DNA from: Pseudomonas sp. GV085
GTDB lineage: Bacteria; Pseudomonadota; Gammaproteobacteria; Pseudomonadales; Pseudomonadaceae
Direction of reading: 5' to 3'
Assembly (NCBI RefSeq): GCF_003050925.1
Contig: NZ_QAOV01000014.1
Coordinates: forward strand, 1 to 64,000
DNA length: 64,000 nt
In this document: one piece after another, positions 18,243 through 27,757 of the stretch
How the letters are laid out: each line of letters begins with the position of its first letter
Numbering within the stretch: the first letter of the stretch is position 1
Program-made: the position numbers and the translations under genes
Notes under the pieces: generated by a model
The model's database searches: none
What the model was told of the DNA's origin: nothing
What the model saw: only the letters and a program-made list of their open reading frames with translations

Positions 18243-19712
18243 TTAGTGGGTCAGGGTGGCTGGCGTGGTGGTGGCCGAGGCGATCGCCTCAGGCTGGAAA
18301 CCGCCGCCCAGCGCCTGCATCAACTGGATCGACAGGTCAATCTGCTCGGCATTCAGGTTGGCCAGCTGACGCTGGGCCTGGAGCAATTGCTGCTCGATGC
18401 TGAGCACGTCCAGGTAGTTGCCGATGCCGGAACCGTAACGCTGGACCACGGTGTTGTAGGAATCCTGGGCAATATCGGTGGCGTGTTGCTGGGCAGCGAT
18501 CTGCCGACCGATATCGCGCAACTGGTTGATGCTGTCACTGACATCCCCCAGTGCCTTCACCAGGCTTTTGTTGTACTGCCCCACAGCGAGGTCGTAATCG
18601 GCGTCACGCGAATCGAGGTCGGCACGCAGGCGGCCACCGTCGAAAATCGGCACAGAGATCGTTGGTGCAATGTTGAAGAAGCGGCTGGCCGAACCAAACA
18701 TCGCATCGCCCAACAGGGATTCGGCACCGGCAGCGGCGCTGAGGTTCAGGTTGGGATAGAATCGGGTCTTGCCGGCATCGATGTTTTTGCTCGCCGCCTC
18801 GACCCGCCAGCGCGCGGCCACCAGGTCCGGACGACGCCCGAGCAACTCGGCCGGCAGCACTGAAGGTAGCGCTACCGCTCTCGGCTGAAGAATGTTCGGA
18901 CGGGCAATTTCATTGCCACGGTCCGGTCCTTTGCCGAGCAGCACCGCAAGCGCGATTTTCGTGCTGTTCAGGCGCTTTTCGGCGTCGATCAGGTTGGCCT
19001 GGGAAGTAGCTTGCAGGCTTTCGGTCTGCTGGAACTGGTATTGGCTGTCGATCCCGGCAGTCAGGCGCCGCTGGCTCAGCTCGAGCATTTGTCGGGTGCG
19101 CTTGAGGTCTTCGCTGGACAGGTCATAGACGATGTGCGCCTGCCCCAGATCACTGTAGGCCCGGGCAACATCGGCGGCCAGGGTCAGTTGCGCAGCCTGC
19201 TGGTCGACTTCGGCAGCGCGGGCCTGGCCGAGGGCCGCTTCCCAGGCATCGCGCTGACCGCCCCACAGGTCGAAGTTGTAATTGAAACTGGTGCTGATGT
19301 TACGCACGGTGGCGTACGCGTCACCCTGCCCGCGCGGGTCCTGGTCCCGGGCCAGCCGCGAGCGACTGACACCGGCGCTGGCATCCAGGGTCGGCATTCG
19401 CTCGGCGTCGGCGGCGTAGGCCGCAGCGCTGGCCTGATGGGCACGGGCGTCGGCGATCTGCATGTCCGGGCTGTCACGCAGGGCCTCGCGGATCAGGCCG
19501 TCGAGTTGCGGGTCGCCGAGGCTTTTCCACCAGTCGCTTTTCGGCCAGGCGGCTGGCGACAGGGTCACGCCGCCAAGGGATTGCCCGGCCTCGAGGCTCT
19601 TCGCATCGAGGTTGACGCCTTCGGTTTTCAGGCCGCTGTAACTGGCGCAACCGGCCAGGGTCATGGCCAACAACACCAGGCTCAGGCCGGTACGCAAGGG
19701 GTTACTGCTCAT
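18243..19712 (-). CDS. Outer-membrane efflux channel lipoprotein (OprM/NodT family)
   Basis: 489 residues with a lipoprotein signal peptide (lipobox LAGC at about 20-23). It contains the two OEP repeats with alpha-helical barrel heptads (for example ADVARAYSDLGQAHIVYDL and its second-half counterpart). It completes the tripartite pump with the adaptor and DHA2 pump downstream. Start overlaps the MarR gene stop by 4 bp. Confidence 0.9.
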   Translation of the reverse strand: MSSNPLRTGLSLVLLAMTLAGCASYSGLKTEGVNLDAKSLEAGQSLGGVTLSPAAWPKSDWWKSLGDPQLDGLIREALRDSPDMQIADARAHQASAAAYAADAERMPTLDASAGVSRSRLARDQDPRGQGDAYATVRNISTSFNYNFDLWGGQRDAWEAALGQARAAEVDQQAAQLTLAADVARAYSDLGQAHIVYDLSSEDLKRTRQMLELSQRRLTAGIDSQYQFQQTESLQATSQANLIDAEKRLNSTKIALAVLLGKGPDRGNEIARPNILQPRAVALPSVLPAELLGRRPDLVAARWRVEAASKNIDAGKTRFYPNLNLSAAAGAESLLGDAMFGSASRFFNIAPTISVPIFDGGRLRADLDSRDADYDLAVGQYNKSLVKALGDVSDSINQLRDIGRQIAAQQHATDIAQDSYNTVVQRYGSGIGNYLDVLSIEQQLLQAQRQLANLNAEQIDLSIQLMQALGGGFQPEAIASATTTPATLTH

Positions 19713-20182
19713 TTGTCACCTACCCGCAGCAGGGTGATCGCGTCACCGGCTGCCACCAGAATTTTCTTCAGGATCAGCTCCAGGGTTTTCAATTCTTCTG
19801 GAGTGATTGCACCGGTCAGTTCATTCATGGCTTCGGCGCCGATGTGCGGCAACAGCCCGGCGAGCTTCTGCCCTTCTTCCGTGAGTACAAGCTGCACCTG
19901 ACGGCGATCCGCCTCGCAGCGTTGGCGAGCGAGGAAACCCTTCTGTTCCAGACGATCGAGCATGCGCGTCATCGAGCCGCTGTCCAGGGACAGGTGGCGG
20001 CACAACTCGCCCGGCGAATCGACGCCGAACTGGGCCATGATGATCAACACCTTGAACTGCGCGGCGGTGATGCCGTGGGGTTCCATGTGAGTGTCGATGA
20101 TCCGGTCCTTGAGCAGCGCGGCACGTCCGAGCAGCAGGCCGAGATGGCAATTGTGGAAATCGTCTGGAGAGAAATGCTTCAT
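19709..20182 (-). CDS. MarR-family repressor of the efflux operon
   Basis: 157 residues with the winged-helix core (GELCRHLSLDSGSMTRMLDR, then LEQKGFLARQRCEADRRQV). First gene of the operon, followed directly by channel, adaptor and pump. Two identical 12-bp palindromes upstream overlap the promoter (entries below), so autorepression relieved by a drug-like or phenolic ligand is the expected mode. The ligand cannot be told from sequence. Confidence 0.9.
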   Translation of the reverse strand: MKHFSPDDFHNCHLGLLLGRAALLKDRIIDTHMEPHGITAAQFKVLIIMAQFGVDSPGELCRHLSLDSGSMTRMLDRLEQKGFLARQRCEADRRQVQLVLTEEGQKLAGLLPHIGAEAMNELTGAITPEELKTLELILKKILVAAGDAITLLRVGDK

Positions 20183-20197
20183 CTGACCACCCGTTAG

Positions 20198-20209
20198 CTG
20201 CCTAGGCAG
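20198..20209. promoter_or_regulatory. MarR operator, proximal
   Basis: CTGCCTAGGCAG, perfect 12-bp palindrome followed by tGAATGT. It lies about 16 bases before the repressor start codon, downstream of the predicted -10. Confidence 0.85.
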
Positions 20210-20224
20210 TGAATGTATGTCGAG

Positions 20225-20252
20225 ATGTTACTGCCTAGGCAGCGAATGTCAA
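20225..20252 (-). promoter_or_regulatory. Promoter of efflux operon with operator in the spacer
   Basis: On the minus strand TTGACA (20252-20247), a 16-bp spacer and TAACAT (20230-20225). The spacer contains the second CTGCCTAGGCAG palindrome (20231-20242), also followed by GAATGT. The operator centres are 33 bp apart, three helical turns, so two repressor dimers would bind one face. Confidence 0.8.
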
Positions 20253-20304
20253 CGAAATAGTTAGCAGGCTTGGTAAGTAGTTGATCAATGGCGTCGGATA
20301 ATGC

Positions 20305-20381
20305 AAAAAGATCGCAGCCTTCGGCAGCTCCTACGGGTGTACATAAAACCCTGTAGGAGCTGCCGAAGGCTGCGATCTTTT
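20305..20381. repeat. REP doublet (AGATCGCAGCC family)
   Basis: Two inverted copies with TTCGGCAG instead of TGCGGCAG. It follows the tamB stop and may serve as its 3' barrier. Confidence 0.85.
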
Positions 20382-20394
20382 GCTTTAAGCGGGT

Positions 20395-23300
20395 CTAGAA
20401 ATCCCGCTTGTAGAAGATGTCCAGCGAACTGGCCACGCCACCCGCGGCTTCGAGGTAGACCTTCTTGCTCAGCTTATAGCGCAAGGCAATGGTGTTGGCC
20501 GGTTCGAACACACCGACGCCATAGCGCAGGCTGAGCTTCTCGGAAATATTGCCGCTGGCCACCACACTGGTGGCAGTACCGCTGCCCTGGGTGTCGAGCT
20601 GGAAGTCCTGGATGCCCAGGTTCTTGGCCAGGCCACTGGTCACTCCGGAACTGCCCATCAAGCCCAGACCGAGGGCCGCCTGGGCGAGCATGTTGTTGTC
20701 TTCGCCATTGCTGCTCAGCGGACGCCCGAGCACCAGATAGGACAGGGCCTGCTCCTGGCTCATGGCCGGTTCGGAGAAGATCTGTGTGGTCGGCTGCTCG
20801 GCGCTGCCACTCAGGCGAATGCCGGCGATGATGTCGTCGGTCTTGCGAATGGCCTCGATGTCCAGGTACGGCTGATCGATGGGCCCGGCAAACAGCAAGC
20901 GTGCCCGGCGCACCGAAAGCCGCTGGCCGTAGGCGCGGTATCGGCCATCGTTCAGCCACAGCTCGCCACGGGTGTCCATGTTGTCACCGATGTGCACATG
21001 CCCCTGCACATTCGCGGTCAAGCCAAACCCGGCGAAGCTCAACTTGTCCTCGCCGACCAGCACCTCGATGTCCATCTTCATCGCCAGCGGCGGCTTGCCC
21101 TCATCGGTTTGCTGACCGACGATCACCGTGTCATCGGAGACCTTGACCGTCGACGGCGGCAAATCGCGAATGGTGATTTCGCCCTTGGGCACCAGCACTT
21201 TACCGGCGATGGCCAACTCGCCATCCTTCATCGAGATTTTCAGATCCGGTGCGACCTCAAGCTTGGCGTAAGGCTCGACGGTGACCGGCAACTGCGAGCC
21301 CCTGAGCGCCAGGTCCACCATCAGCGCTTGCCCCCAGGCGATGTTGCCGTTCAGGCTGCCTTGCCCAACCTTGCCGCTGTTCCAGCCACCATTGATCGAT
21401 ACGTTTTCGCCGGCGATCAGCGCTTGAACGTGCAGGTTTTGCAGCTCCATCGGCAGTTCAGGTCCGGCAATCACGCCGTCGCTGAGTTGCAGGCTGCCAT
21501 TGATCTGTGGCGCCAACAGCCCACCGGAAATCGTGCCACTGCCATTGAGGTGCCCGGCCAGCTTTTCGACCATTGGCACAAACGGCCGCGCCACCGACAG
21601 ATCCAGCCCGCTCAAGCGGAACGAGCCGCTCAACGGTTTGTTCTTCGGCAACGGATTGAGTTGCGCCTGCACCATCAGCTCACCGAGCTTGCCACCGACG
21701 AAATTGAGCTCGGTGTCGATGCGTTTGGGCGTGAGTTTGCTGGTGAGTTTCAGAGTCTGGTACGGGAAGTCCAGCCACTGGTCCTTATCCTTGATGCGCA
21801 ACGTGCCCCCGCCGGCATCGACGCTGATCTGGCCGTTCGGGCCACTGGCCGGCAGGTCCAGTTGCAGGTCGGCGTTGAGGCGGCCCTGCCAGGCGAAATC
21901 CTTCGGCAACCATTGCGCAAGGCTGTCGATCGGGAACTGCTTGAGGTGATAACGCAGTTTCGGCTCGGGCATCAGGCGCGAGTCTTCTCCACACAGGCTG
22001 GCCTGGCCGGATGCCCAGCAATGGGCGCCAAAATTGATTTTGCCGTCCGCCAGGCGTTCGAGTTTCGCCGGCCCTTGCAGCTTCCAGTCCTGGCCACCGG
22101 CCTGGATATCACCGCTGGCCAGGCGTCCGCGCCAATTGCCCTTGTCCAGTGCACCGTCCAGACCCAGCGCCAGTTTCAGCTTCGGCCCTTGCAGATCGAG
22201 GCTCAGCTTCTGGTTTTTGATGTCACCCTGACCGCTGGCGGTCAGCGTTCCCAGCGATGTGTCACCGGCCCGGATGCCACTGCCCTTGAGGTCGATTTTC
22301 GCCCGTTGCGCACTGTCCAGCGTGGCGTCCAGGTTCAGGCTTTGCAGGCGATGGTCCTGGAAAGCCAGTTGCGAGCCTTGCAGGTCAAGCTTGCCTTGGG
22401 GCGCGTTGAGCGTGCCGGCGACATCCACGCGGCCATTGAGCTGGCCGCGCAGCTCTGGCCAGAGCTGGGCCAGGCGCGGCAGCTTGAGATCGATCTGGCC
22501 GGCGAGTTTCTGTTGCAGGCTGCCCTTGCCACTGATGCTGTTGTCGCCGAGACGAACTTGCAGGGCATTGAGGTTCCATTGCTCGCCACGGCCATCGGCC
22601 TTGGCCTGGATCACCGCCGGTTGACCGCGCAGTTTGCCCTTGAGGTCCAGGTCGGCATTGAGGCTGAGCACTTCGTTCTTCATCTCGCCCTGGCTGCGCA
22701 ACGGCCCGGCCAGCGTACCCGGCAGCTCCGCGACCCAGTACGCGGGGTTGATCGCCGACAGGTCCAGCGCGGTGTCCCAGGCAATGCCGTCGGCGAATTG
22801 CAGGTTCAGGTGCCCTTCAGCCTTGCCCTGCCCGGCCTGAAGTTGAATCTGTTGCAGGTAGATTTTCGTCAGGTCGCCGGCGAAAGGGCTGGCCAGGGTG
22901 AAGGCGCCGGCCGGACCATCCGCCGCCGCGGCGAAGTGACCAAGGTACTTGCCGTCTGTGTAGGAGATTTCGCCGGTGAACGTGCGAAGCGCTACTTGCG
23001 GTTCGTCGATGAGCGGATAAAGCCTGTGCCACGGAAAGTCCAGCCAGTCGATCTTCGCTTCAGCGCTCAAGCCCTCGCTCCAATCCAGCTGCCCTGTGAG
23101 CTTGAGGCTTTGCTTGTCGTTGGCGGTCAGGTCCAGCGCGGCGATCTGCGCGCCCCTGGCGTCGACCTTGCCTTGCAGCGCCAGGGCGACTGGCCCTTGC
23201 TCGGCGGGCAGCGTGGCTTTGCCGAGCAGCGCGTAGCCGTTCTTCAAGTCGCCAGCCCCCGTGAGCTCAAGCTGATTGAGTTGCAGGGTGTCCGGCAGAT

Positions 23301-24066
23301 CGGCACCGGGCTTGAAGCCATCGGCGGTGATCCGCACCTTGGCCGGCAGGTTTTCCACCAGCGGTTGCAGTTCGCCGGTCAGTTGCCCGTTGAGGTAACC
23401 GCTGCTGTCGGCTTTCAGGTTCAGAGTCTTGAGCAGGTCACCGTCGACTTTCAGCGCCAGCGCCAAGGGCTCAGGCGTCGACAACAGGGTCAGCTTGCCT
23501 TCGGCACTGAGGGGCCAGTTACCGGAGGGTTGCAGCAGGCCGGACAGGTTCAGGCTCAGGTCATCGCGCTGCAACGCCACCGAATCGATCCTCAAACCGG
23601 CCGCCGTCCAGTGCGCCGCCAGTTGCAAGCTCTTGAGCGCTTCGCTGCCGTTGAACAACAGGCTGCCGACCTTGATCTCCCCCAGTTCCAGGGTCAACGG
23701 TAACTTGAGCTCCGGGAGCGTGATCGGGCCGCTGTCTGGCTCTTCGGCACCCGGCGGGAACGTCAGGCTGACCTGATCGGCCTGCAATTGCTCGATGCAC
23801 AAGGCCCTGCGGGACAGGCACAACGGCGACCAGGCAAAAATCACCTTGTTCAGCTCAACCCGATTATTGGCCTGTTGCCACAACACTCGGTCGGCACTCC
23901 ACTGCCCGCCCAGCCGGCCCTGGAAGTTGTCCAGGGTCAAACCCGGCACGAAGCCCAACGCCCAGCGGCTGCCCGTCGCCGTCCCCAGCACCGTGGCCAG
24001 CGTCAGGACAACCAGCATCAACAGCGCCACTATCGCCAGCAGCGTTACTTTCAAACCACGCTTCAC
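20395..24066 (-). CDS. tamB: Translocation and assembly module TamB
   Basis: 1223 residues. One N-terminal membrane anchor (about 5-27) followed by a very long repetitive beta-rich periplasmic region and the conserved C-terminal DUF490 domain (from about 900, with the characteristic GELWLNDGRYRAYGQRL stretch). TamB spans the periplasm and works with TamA in outer-membrane protein assembly and phospholipid transport. Its ATG overlaps the tamA stop by 4 bp. Confidence 0.95.
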   Translation of the reverse strand: MKRGLKVTLLAIVALLMLVVLTLATVLGTATGSRWALGFVPGLTLDNFQGRLGGQWSADRVLWQQANNRVELNKVIFAWSPLCLSRRALCIEQLQADQVSLTFPPGAEEPDSGPITLPELKLPLTLELGEIKVGSLLFNGSEALKSLQLAAHWTAAGLRIDSVALQRDDLSLNLSGLLQPSGNWPLSAEGKLTLLSTPEPLALALKVDGDLLKTLNLKADSSGYLNGQLTGELQPLVENLPAKVRITADGFKPGADLPDTLQLNQLELTGAGDLKNGYALLGKATLPAEQGPVALALQGKVDARGAQIAALDLTANDKQSLKLTGQLDWSEGLSAEAKIDWLDFPWHRLYPLIDEPQVALRTFTGEISYTDGKYLGHFAAAADGPAGAFTLASPFAGDLTKIYLQQIQLQAGQGKAEGHLNLQFADGIAWDTALDLSAINPAYWVAELPGTLAGPLRSQGEMKNEVLSLNADLDLKGKLRGQPAVIQAKADGRGEQWNLNALQVRLGDNSISGKGSLQQKLAGQIDLKLPRLAQLWPELRGQLNGRVDVAGTLNAPQGKLDLQGSQLAFQDHRLQSLNLDATLDSAQRAKIDLKGSGIRAGDTSLGTLTASGQGDIKNQKLSLDLQGPKLKLALGLDGALDKGNWRGRLASGDIQAGGQDWKLQGPAKLERLADGKINFGAHCWASGQASLCGEDSRLMPEPKLRYHLKQFPIDSLAQWLPKDFAWQGRLNADLQLDLPASGPNGQISVDAGGGTLRIKDKDQWLDFPYQTLKLTSKLTPKRIDTELNFVGGKLGELMVQAQLNPLPKNKPLSGSFRLSGLDLSVARPFVPMVEKLAGHLNGSGTISGGLLAPQINGSLQLSDGVIAGPELPMELQNLHVQALIAGENVSINGGWNSGKVGQGSLNGNIAWGQALMVDLALRGSQLPVTVEPYAKLEVAPDLKISMKDGELAIAGKVLVPKGEITIRDLPPSTVKVSDDTVIVGQQTDEGKPPLAMKMDIEVLVGEDKLSFAGFGLTANVQGHVHIGDNMDTRGELWLNDGRYRAYGQRLSVRRARLLFAGPIDQPYLDIEAIRKTDDIIAGIRLSGSAEQPTTQIFSEPAMSQEQALSYLVLGRPLSSNGEDNNMLAQAALGLGLMGSSGVTSGLAKNLGIQDFQLDTQGSGTATSVVASGNISEKLSLRYGVGVFEPANTIALRYKLSKKVYLEAAGGVASSLDIFYKRDF

Positions 24067-25790
24067 AGCTCAGGCCCCATGGAAAAGTGCAGTCGAATGC
24101 CGCCATCGTCGTCCAGCGCGTGGGCCAGGTCGAGGCGGATCGGCCCCACCGGCGATACCCAGCGCACGCCGATACCGACCCCGGTCTTGAGGTTCGGCAG
24201 TTCGAGTGTATTGAAGGCGTTGCCCTGATCGACAAAGGTCGCGATCCGCCATTTTTCGGCGATGGAATACTGATATTCCGCGCTGGCGGCCACCATGTAG
24301 CGACCACCGATGCGGTCGCCGTCGGAGTTTTCCGGGGACAGGCTCTGATAGTCGTAACCGCGCACGCTCTGATCGCCACCGGCGAAGAAGCGCAGCGATG
24401 GCGGCACCGATTTGAAGCCGTTGGTGGCACTGCCGCCGACCTGCACCCGCCCGAGGAAGCGGTGATTATCGAACACCGTGGTCAAGCCTTTGACCAGCGC
24501 CGTGCCGTAGAGCAGGTTGCTGTCGGAACCCAAACCTTCCTTGGCCACTCTGGATTCGAATTGCAGCCGATAGCCGTTATGCGGGTCGATGCGGTTGTCG
24601 CTTTTCAGGTACGAATAATTCACACCGGGCATCAGCAGGTTACTGAGCCCGGAGTCATCGCCAAGTTGGTAATCCTCGCGCTGCCACTTCAGCGACACCA
24701 CCCGTTGCCAGCCGCTGGGCAATTTGCTGTGCCACTCGGGGCCGAGGGTCAGCAGCTTACTGTGGGTGTCGGTACCCGCGATGTCCTCATTCTGATAACC
24801 GCCGGCAAAACGCAGTTTGTCGGTCAGTGGCGGGTCCAGTGGAATGTCGTAGAACAGCCCGACGTTTTGCCGCGGTGCCGAGACTTCGGTTTCCCAGCCA
24901 TAACTGTGCCCTTGGGCGTTGACCCAGTGTCGGGTCCAGTTGGCCTTGGCACGTGGGCCGACGTCGGTGGAGAAACCCAGGCCCAGGCCCATGGTTCGCG
25001 GCTTGCGGGTTTCGAGCTTGACGTCCACCGGGATCGCATCGTCCCTGGACGCCTTGGGTGCCGCGTCCACGCGCACGCCTTCGAAGTAGCCGCTCGATTG
25101 CAAGTTCTGATTGAGTTCGGCGATCAATTCCGAGTCATACGGCTCGCCGGCCTTGAATGGCACCATGCGTTGCAACAGCTCGTCATCGAACGGCGTATCA
25201 CCCTCGAAATTGACCTTGCCCAAGGTATAGCGCGGGCCACTTTCATAGATCAGTTCGATATCGGCGACGCCGGCACGCGGGTCGACCGACAGTTTTGAAC
25301 GGGTGAAGCGGCCGCTGAAAAAGCCATAACGCGAAGCCTGATTCTGGATCAGGCGCTTGGCATCCTCGTAATGACCATGATTGAGCACTGCGCCGGGCTT
25401 GAGTGCGTCGCTTTTGGGGACTCGAAAGGACTTGAGGGAGGCTGCCGGACCGTCGACACGCACCGTGACGTTACGCAAGTGCACCGGCTCGCCGGGGTCG
25501 ACCGTCAGCACCAGGCGCGGCGTGTCGCCACCCTTCACCTCGCTGTCGATGTGCGGCTGGTAGTAGCCCAAGGCCTGGGCGGCCTTGTGCGCCTGTTCTT
25601 CGGCGCCGCGGCTGAAGCGCAGCAATGCCTGCTCGTCGCGATCGCCGAGGCTGCCGATATAGCCCTCTATATTGGCCTTCAGCTCATCATTGGACGGTTT
25701 GATCCGTACATCCAATTCACTTTGAGCCAGCGCCGTGCAGCTGGTCATCAGCATCAGCACACCGCTGGTAATTCTTCCTGGAAACTTCAT
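24063..25790 (-). CDS. tamA: Outer-membrane Omp85 protein TamA
   Basis: 575 residues with a signal peptide (1-23, ending ALAQ). Three POTRA domains (about 25-260) precede a 16-stranded Omp85 barrel; the barrel carries the (V/I)RGY motif as SVRGYDYQSL. Start set at 25790 because the signal peptide begins there; longer in-frame extensions have no signal. First gene of the tamAB pair. Confidence 0.95.
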   Translation of the reverse strand: MKFPGRITSGVLMLMTSCTALAQSELDVRIKPSNDELKANIEGYIGSLGDRDEQALLRFSRGAEEQAHKAAQALGYYQPHIDSEVKGGDTPRLVLTVDPGEPVHLRNVTVRVDGPAASLKSFRVPKSDALKPGAVLNHGHYEDAKRLIQNQASRYGFFSGRFTRSKLSVDPRAGVADIELIYESGPRYTLGKVNFEGDTPFDDELLQRMVPFKAGEPYDSELIAELNQNLQSSGYFEGVRVDAAPKASRDDAIPVDVKLETRKPRTMGLGLGFSTDVGPRAKANWTRHWVNAQGHSYGWETEVSAPRQNVGLFYDIPLDPPLTDKLRFAGGYQNEDIAGTDTHSKLLTLGPEWHSKLPSGWQRVVSLKWQREDYQLGDDSGLSNLLMPGVNYSYLKSDNRIDPHNGYRLQFESRVAKEGLGSDSNLLYGTALVKGLTTVFDNHRFLGRVQVGGSATNGFKSVPPSLRFFAGGDQSVRGYDYQSLSPENSDGDRIGGRYMVAASAEYQYSIAEKWRIATFVDQGNAFNTLELPNLKTGVGIGVRWVSPVGPIRLDLAHALDDDGGIRLHFSMGPEL

Positions 25791-25855
25791 AGGCGCGGAT
25801 GCTATCACGAGCTTGAGAGCGTGATAGAGCCTGACAGACCCGGAAAGTTCGCCGC

Positions 25856-26506
25856 TCAAGCCGTTGCAGTATGTAACACCTGGGGATTGGGGTGAAAAAA
25901 CACGTGTTCGCGGATCGGTCCTACGGCGACCTCACCAATTTCCTCGTAGCCTTGACGCTTATAGAACTCCAGATAGCGAGGATTCCCGGTGTCGAGAATC
26001 ACGCCCTGTGAGTTTTCATCCACCGCGCACCAGTTGTGCACGGCCTGCAACAACTGCTCGCCGAAATGTTTGCCCTGGAATTGCGGATGCACCCCCAGCA
26101 ACGGCAGGACGTGCACCGAGTCGTTCGGCACACAGGCCTCCACGGCAGCGTGATATTCGAGGTAGCGACGGGTGCAGCGAAATCCAGTGCTGAGCACCAT
26201 GCGCAGGCGCCAGGCCCAACTTTCGGTGACACCAAGACGACGTTGCGGCGGCGCGATCAGGGCGATGCCGATCAGGCGGTCGTTGACCAGCAGGCCGATG
26301 GCCGGCAGGTCCTGGAGAAAATGCTGGGTCACCAGTTCGCGCACGGTGGCGCGAACCCGCTGTTCGTAACCGGGGCGTTCGGCTTCGAACAAATAGCCGA
26401 AAGTCGGCTCGTGTCGATAAGCCTGGTACAGCAGCGAACGCGCTTCGCGGGCGTAGCCGCTGTCAAGCATGTGAATATCGGCAATGGCGGTCGAGGTTTC
26501 GGGCAT
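25856..26506 (-). CDS. GNAT-family N-acetyltransferase
   Basis: 216 residues. The acetyl-CoA-binding motif A is seen as VLPLLGVHPQFQGKHFGEQL (about 128-147), followed by LDTGNPRYLEFYKRQGYEEI, the usual beta5-alpha4 end of the fold. Substrate unknown. I prefer the ATG at 26506, which has GGGGAG upstream, to a GTG seven codons earlier. It lies 65 bp upstream of tamA on the same strand and may be cotranscribed. Confidence 0.8.
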   Translation of the reverse strand: MPETSTAIADIHMLDSGYAREARSLLYQAYRHEPTFGYLFEAERPGYEQRVRATVRELVTQHFLQDLPAIGLLVNDRLIGIALIAPPQRRLGVTESWAWRLRMVLSTGFRCTRRYLEYHAAVEACVPNDSVHVLPLLGVHPQFQGKHFGEQLLQAVHNWCAVDENSQGVILDTGNPRYLEFYKRQGYEEIGEVAVGPIREHVFFHPNPQVLHTATA

Positions 26507-26620
26507 GACAGTTGATCTCCCCGGCACAGCTCGGGTGGCTGCACTCTTGTTGTTACGAACTGATCGACGCTGACACAGTTCCTTACAGATCCGAAATCAG
26601 TGTAGGCAATGAAATCGCCT

Positions 26621-26691
26621 TCGCGAGCAGGCTCGCTCCCACAAAGGTACAGACCACATCCGTTCCCTGTGGGAGCGAGCCTGCTCGCGAT
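26621..26691. repeat. REP doublet
   Basis: Inverted GAGCGAGCCTGCTCGCGA-type elements, here in the outward arrangement, within the 297-bp gap between the acetyltransferase and xthA. Nothing else is visible in the gap. Confidence 0.8.
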
Positions 26692-26803
26692 GAGGCCATT
26701 GCTGCCGACACAAAGCTGGCAGAACACAGTAAATCCCCTCACCCCACACTGGCCCGATTCCCACATGTCAGCTAGCATCGCCCTTTTGCCAGGACTGCCG
26801 GCC

Positions 26804-27616
26804 ATGAAGATCGTCTCCTTCAACATCAACGGGCTGCGCGCCCGTCCCCATCAGCTGGCGGCGCTGATCGAAAAACACCAGCCCGATGTGATCGGCTTGC
26901 AGGAAACCAAGGTCCACGACGACCAGTTTCCCCTCGATGAAGTCAGAGCACTGGGCTACCACGTGTATTTCCACGGACAAAAGGGGCACTACGGCGTCGC
27001 CCTGCTCTCGCGCCAGGAGCCGCTGGCCCTGCATAAAGGTTTCGCCACCGACGAAGAAGACGCCCAACGACGCTTCATCTGGGGCACCTTCGCCGACGCC
27101 AATGGTGTGCCGGTGACCATCATGAACGGTTATTTCCCACAGGGCGAAAACCGCGACCACCCGACCAAATTCCCGGCCAAGGAACGCTTCTACAGCGATT
27201 TGCAGCAACTGCTGGAAAGCCAGTTCGAGAACCACCAGCCACTGGTGGTGATGGGCGATGTGAACATCTCCCCGGAAGACTGCGATATCGGCATCGGCCC
27301 GGACAACATGAAGCGCTGGCTGAAAACCGGCAAATGCAGCTTCCTGCCGGAAGAGCGCGAGTGGATGGCCCGCTTGAAGAGCTGGGGCCTGGTCGACAGT
27401 TTCCGGCACCTGAACCCGGACGTGACCGACACCTTCAGCTGGTTCGACTACCGCAGCCGTGGCTTCGAAGACGAACCCAAGCGTGGCCTGCGCATCGACC
27501 TGATCCTCGCCTCCCAGGGCTTGCTGCCACGGGTGAAAGCCGCAGGGGTGGACTACGAACTGCGTGGCATGGAAAAACCTTCGGACCATGCGCCGATCTG
27601 GCTTGAATTGAGCTAA
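26804..27616 (+). CDS. xthA: Exonuclease III
   Basis: 270 residues. AP endonuclease and 3' exonuclease of base-excision repair. Motifs in order: FNINGLRAR, LQETK (catalytic Glu), GYFPQGENR, MGDVNISPEDCDIG (catalytic Asp/Asn), RIDLIL and the terminal SDHAPIW (catalytic His). Start: ATG at 26804, where the family begins; AGGA upstream at a somewhat long distance. Confidence 0.95.
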   Translation: MKIVSFNINGLRARPHQLAALIEKHQPDVIGLQETKVHDDQFPLDEVRALGYHVYFHGQKGHYGVALLSRQEPLALHKGFATDEEDAQRRFIWGTFADANGVPVTIMNGYFPQGENRDHPTKFPAKERFYSDLQQLLESQFENHQPLVVMGDVNISPEDCDIGIGPDNMKRWLKTGKCSFLPEEREWMARLKSWGLVDSFRHLNPDVTDTFSWFDYRSRGFEDEPKRGLRIDLILASQGLLPRVKAAGVDYELRGMEKPSDHAPIWLELS

Positions 27617-27623
27617 AAAGCCC

Positions 27624-27687
27624 AAGATCGCAGCCTGCGGCAGCTCCTACCTATACCTGTAGGAGCTGCCGCAGGCTGCGATCTTTT
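27624..27687. repeat. REP doublet (AGATCGCAGCC family)
   Basis: Compact inverted pair immediately after the xthA stop codon, with only about 10 bases between the two copies. Confidence 0.85.
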
Positions 27688-27757
27688 AGCTGTCATTTTT
27701 CGGAAACCTTACTGACTTAATCTCCCGACACCTCCTTTGGCTATGTAGGGTGCCGGC

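Noticed and set aside
20992..23703. A very long open frame (about 900 codons) on the plus strand opposite tamB
   Set aside because: It mirrors the GC-rich codon pattern of tamB, has His/Gln/Arg-rich low-complexity composition and no recognisable motif. TamB on the other strand is complete and conserved.
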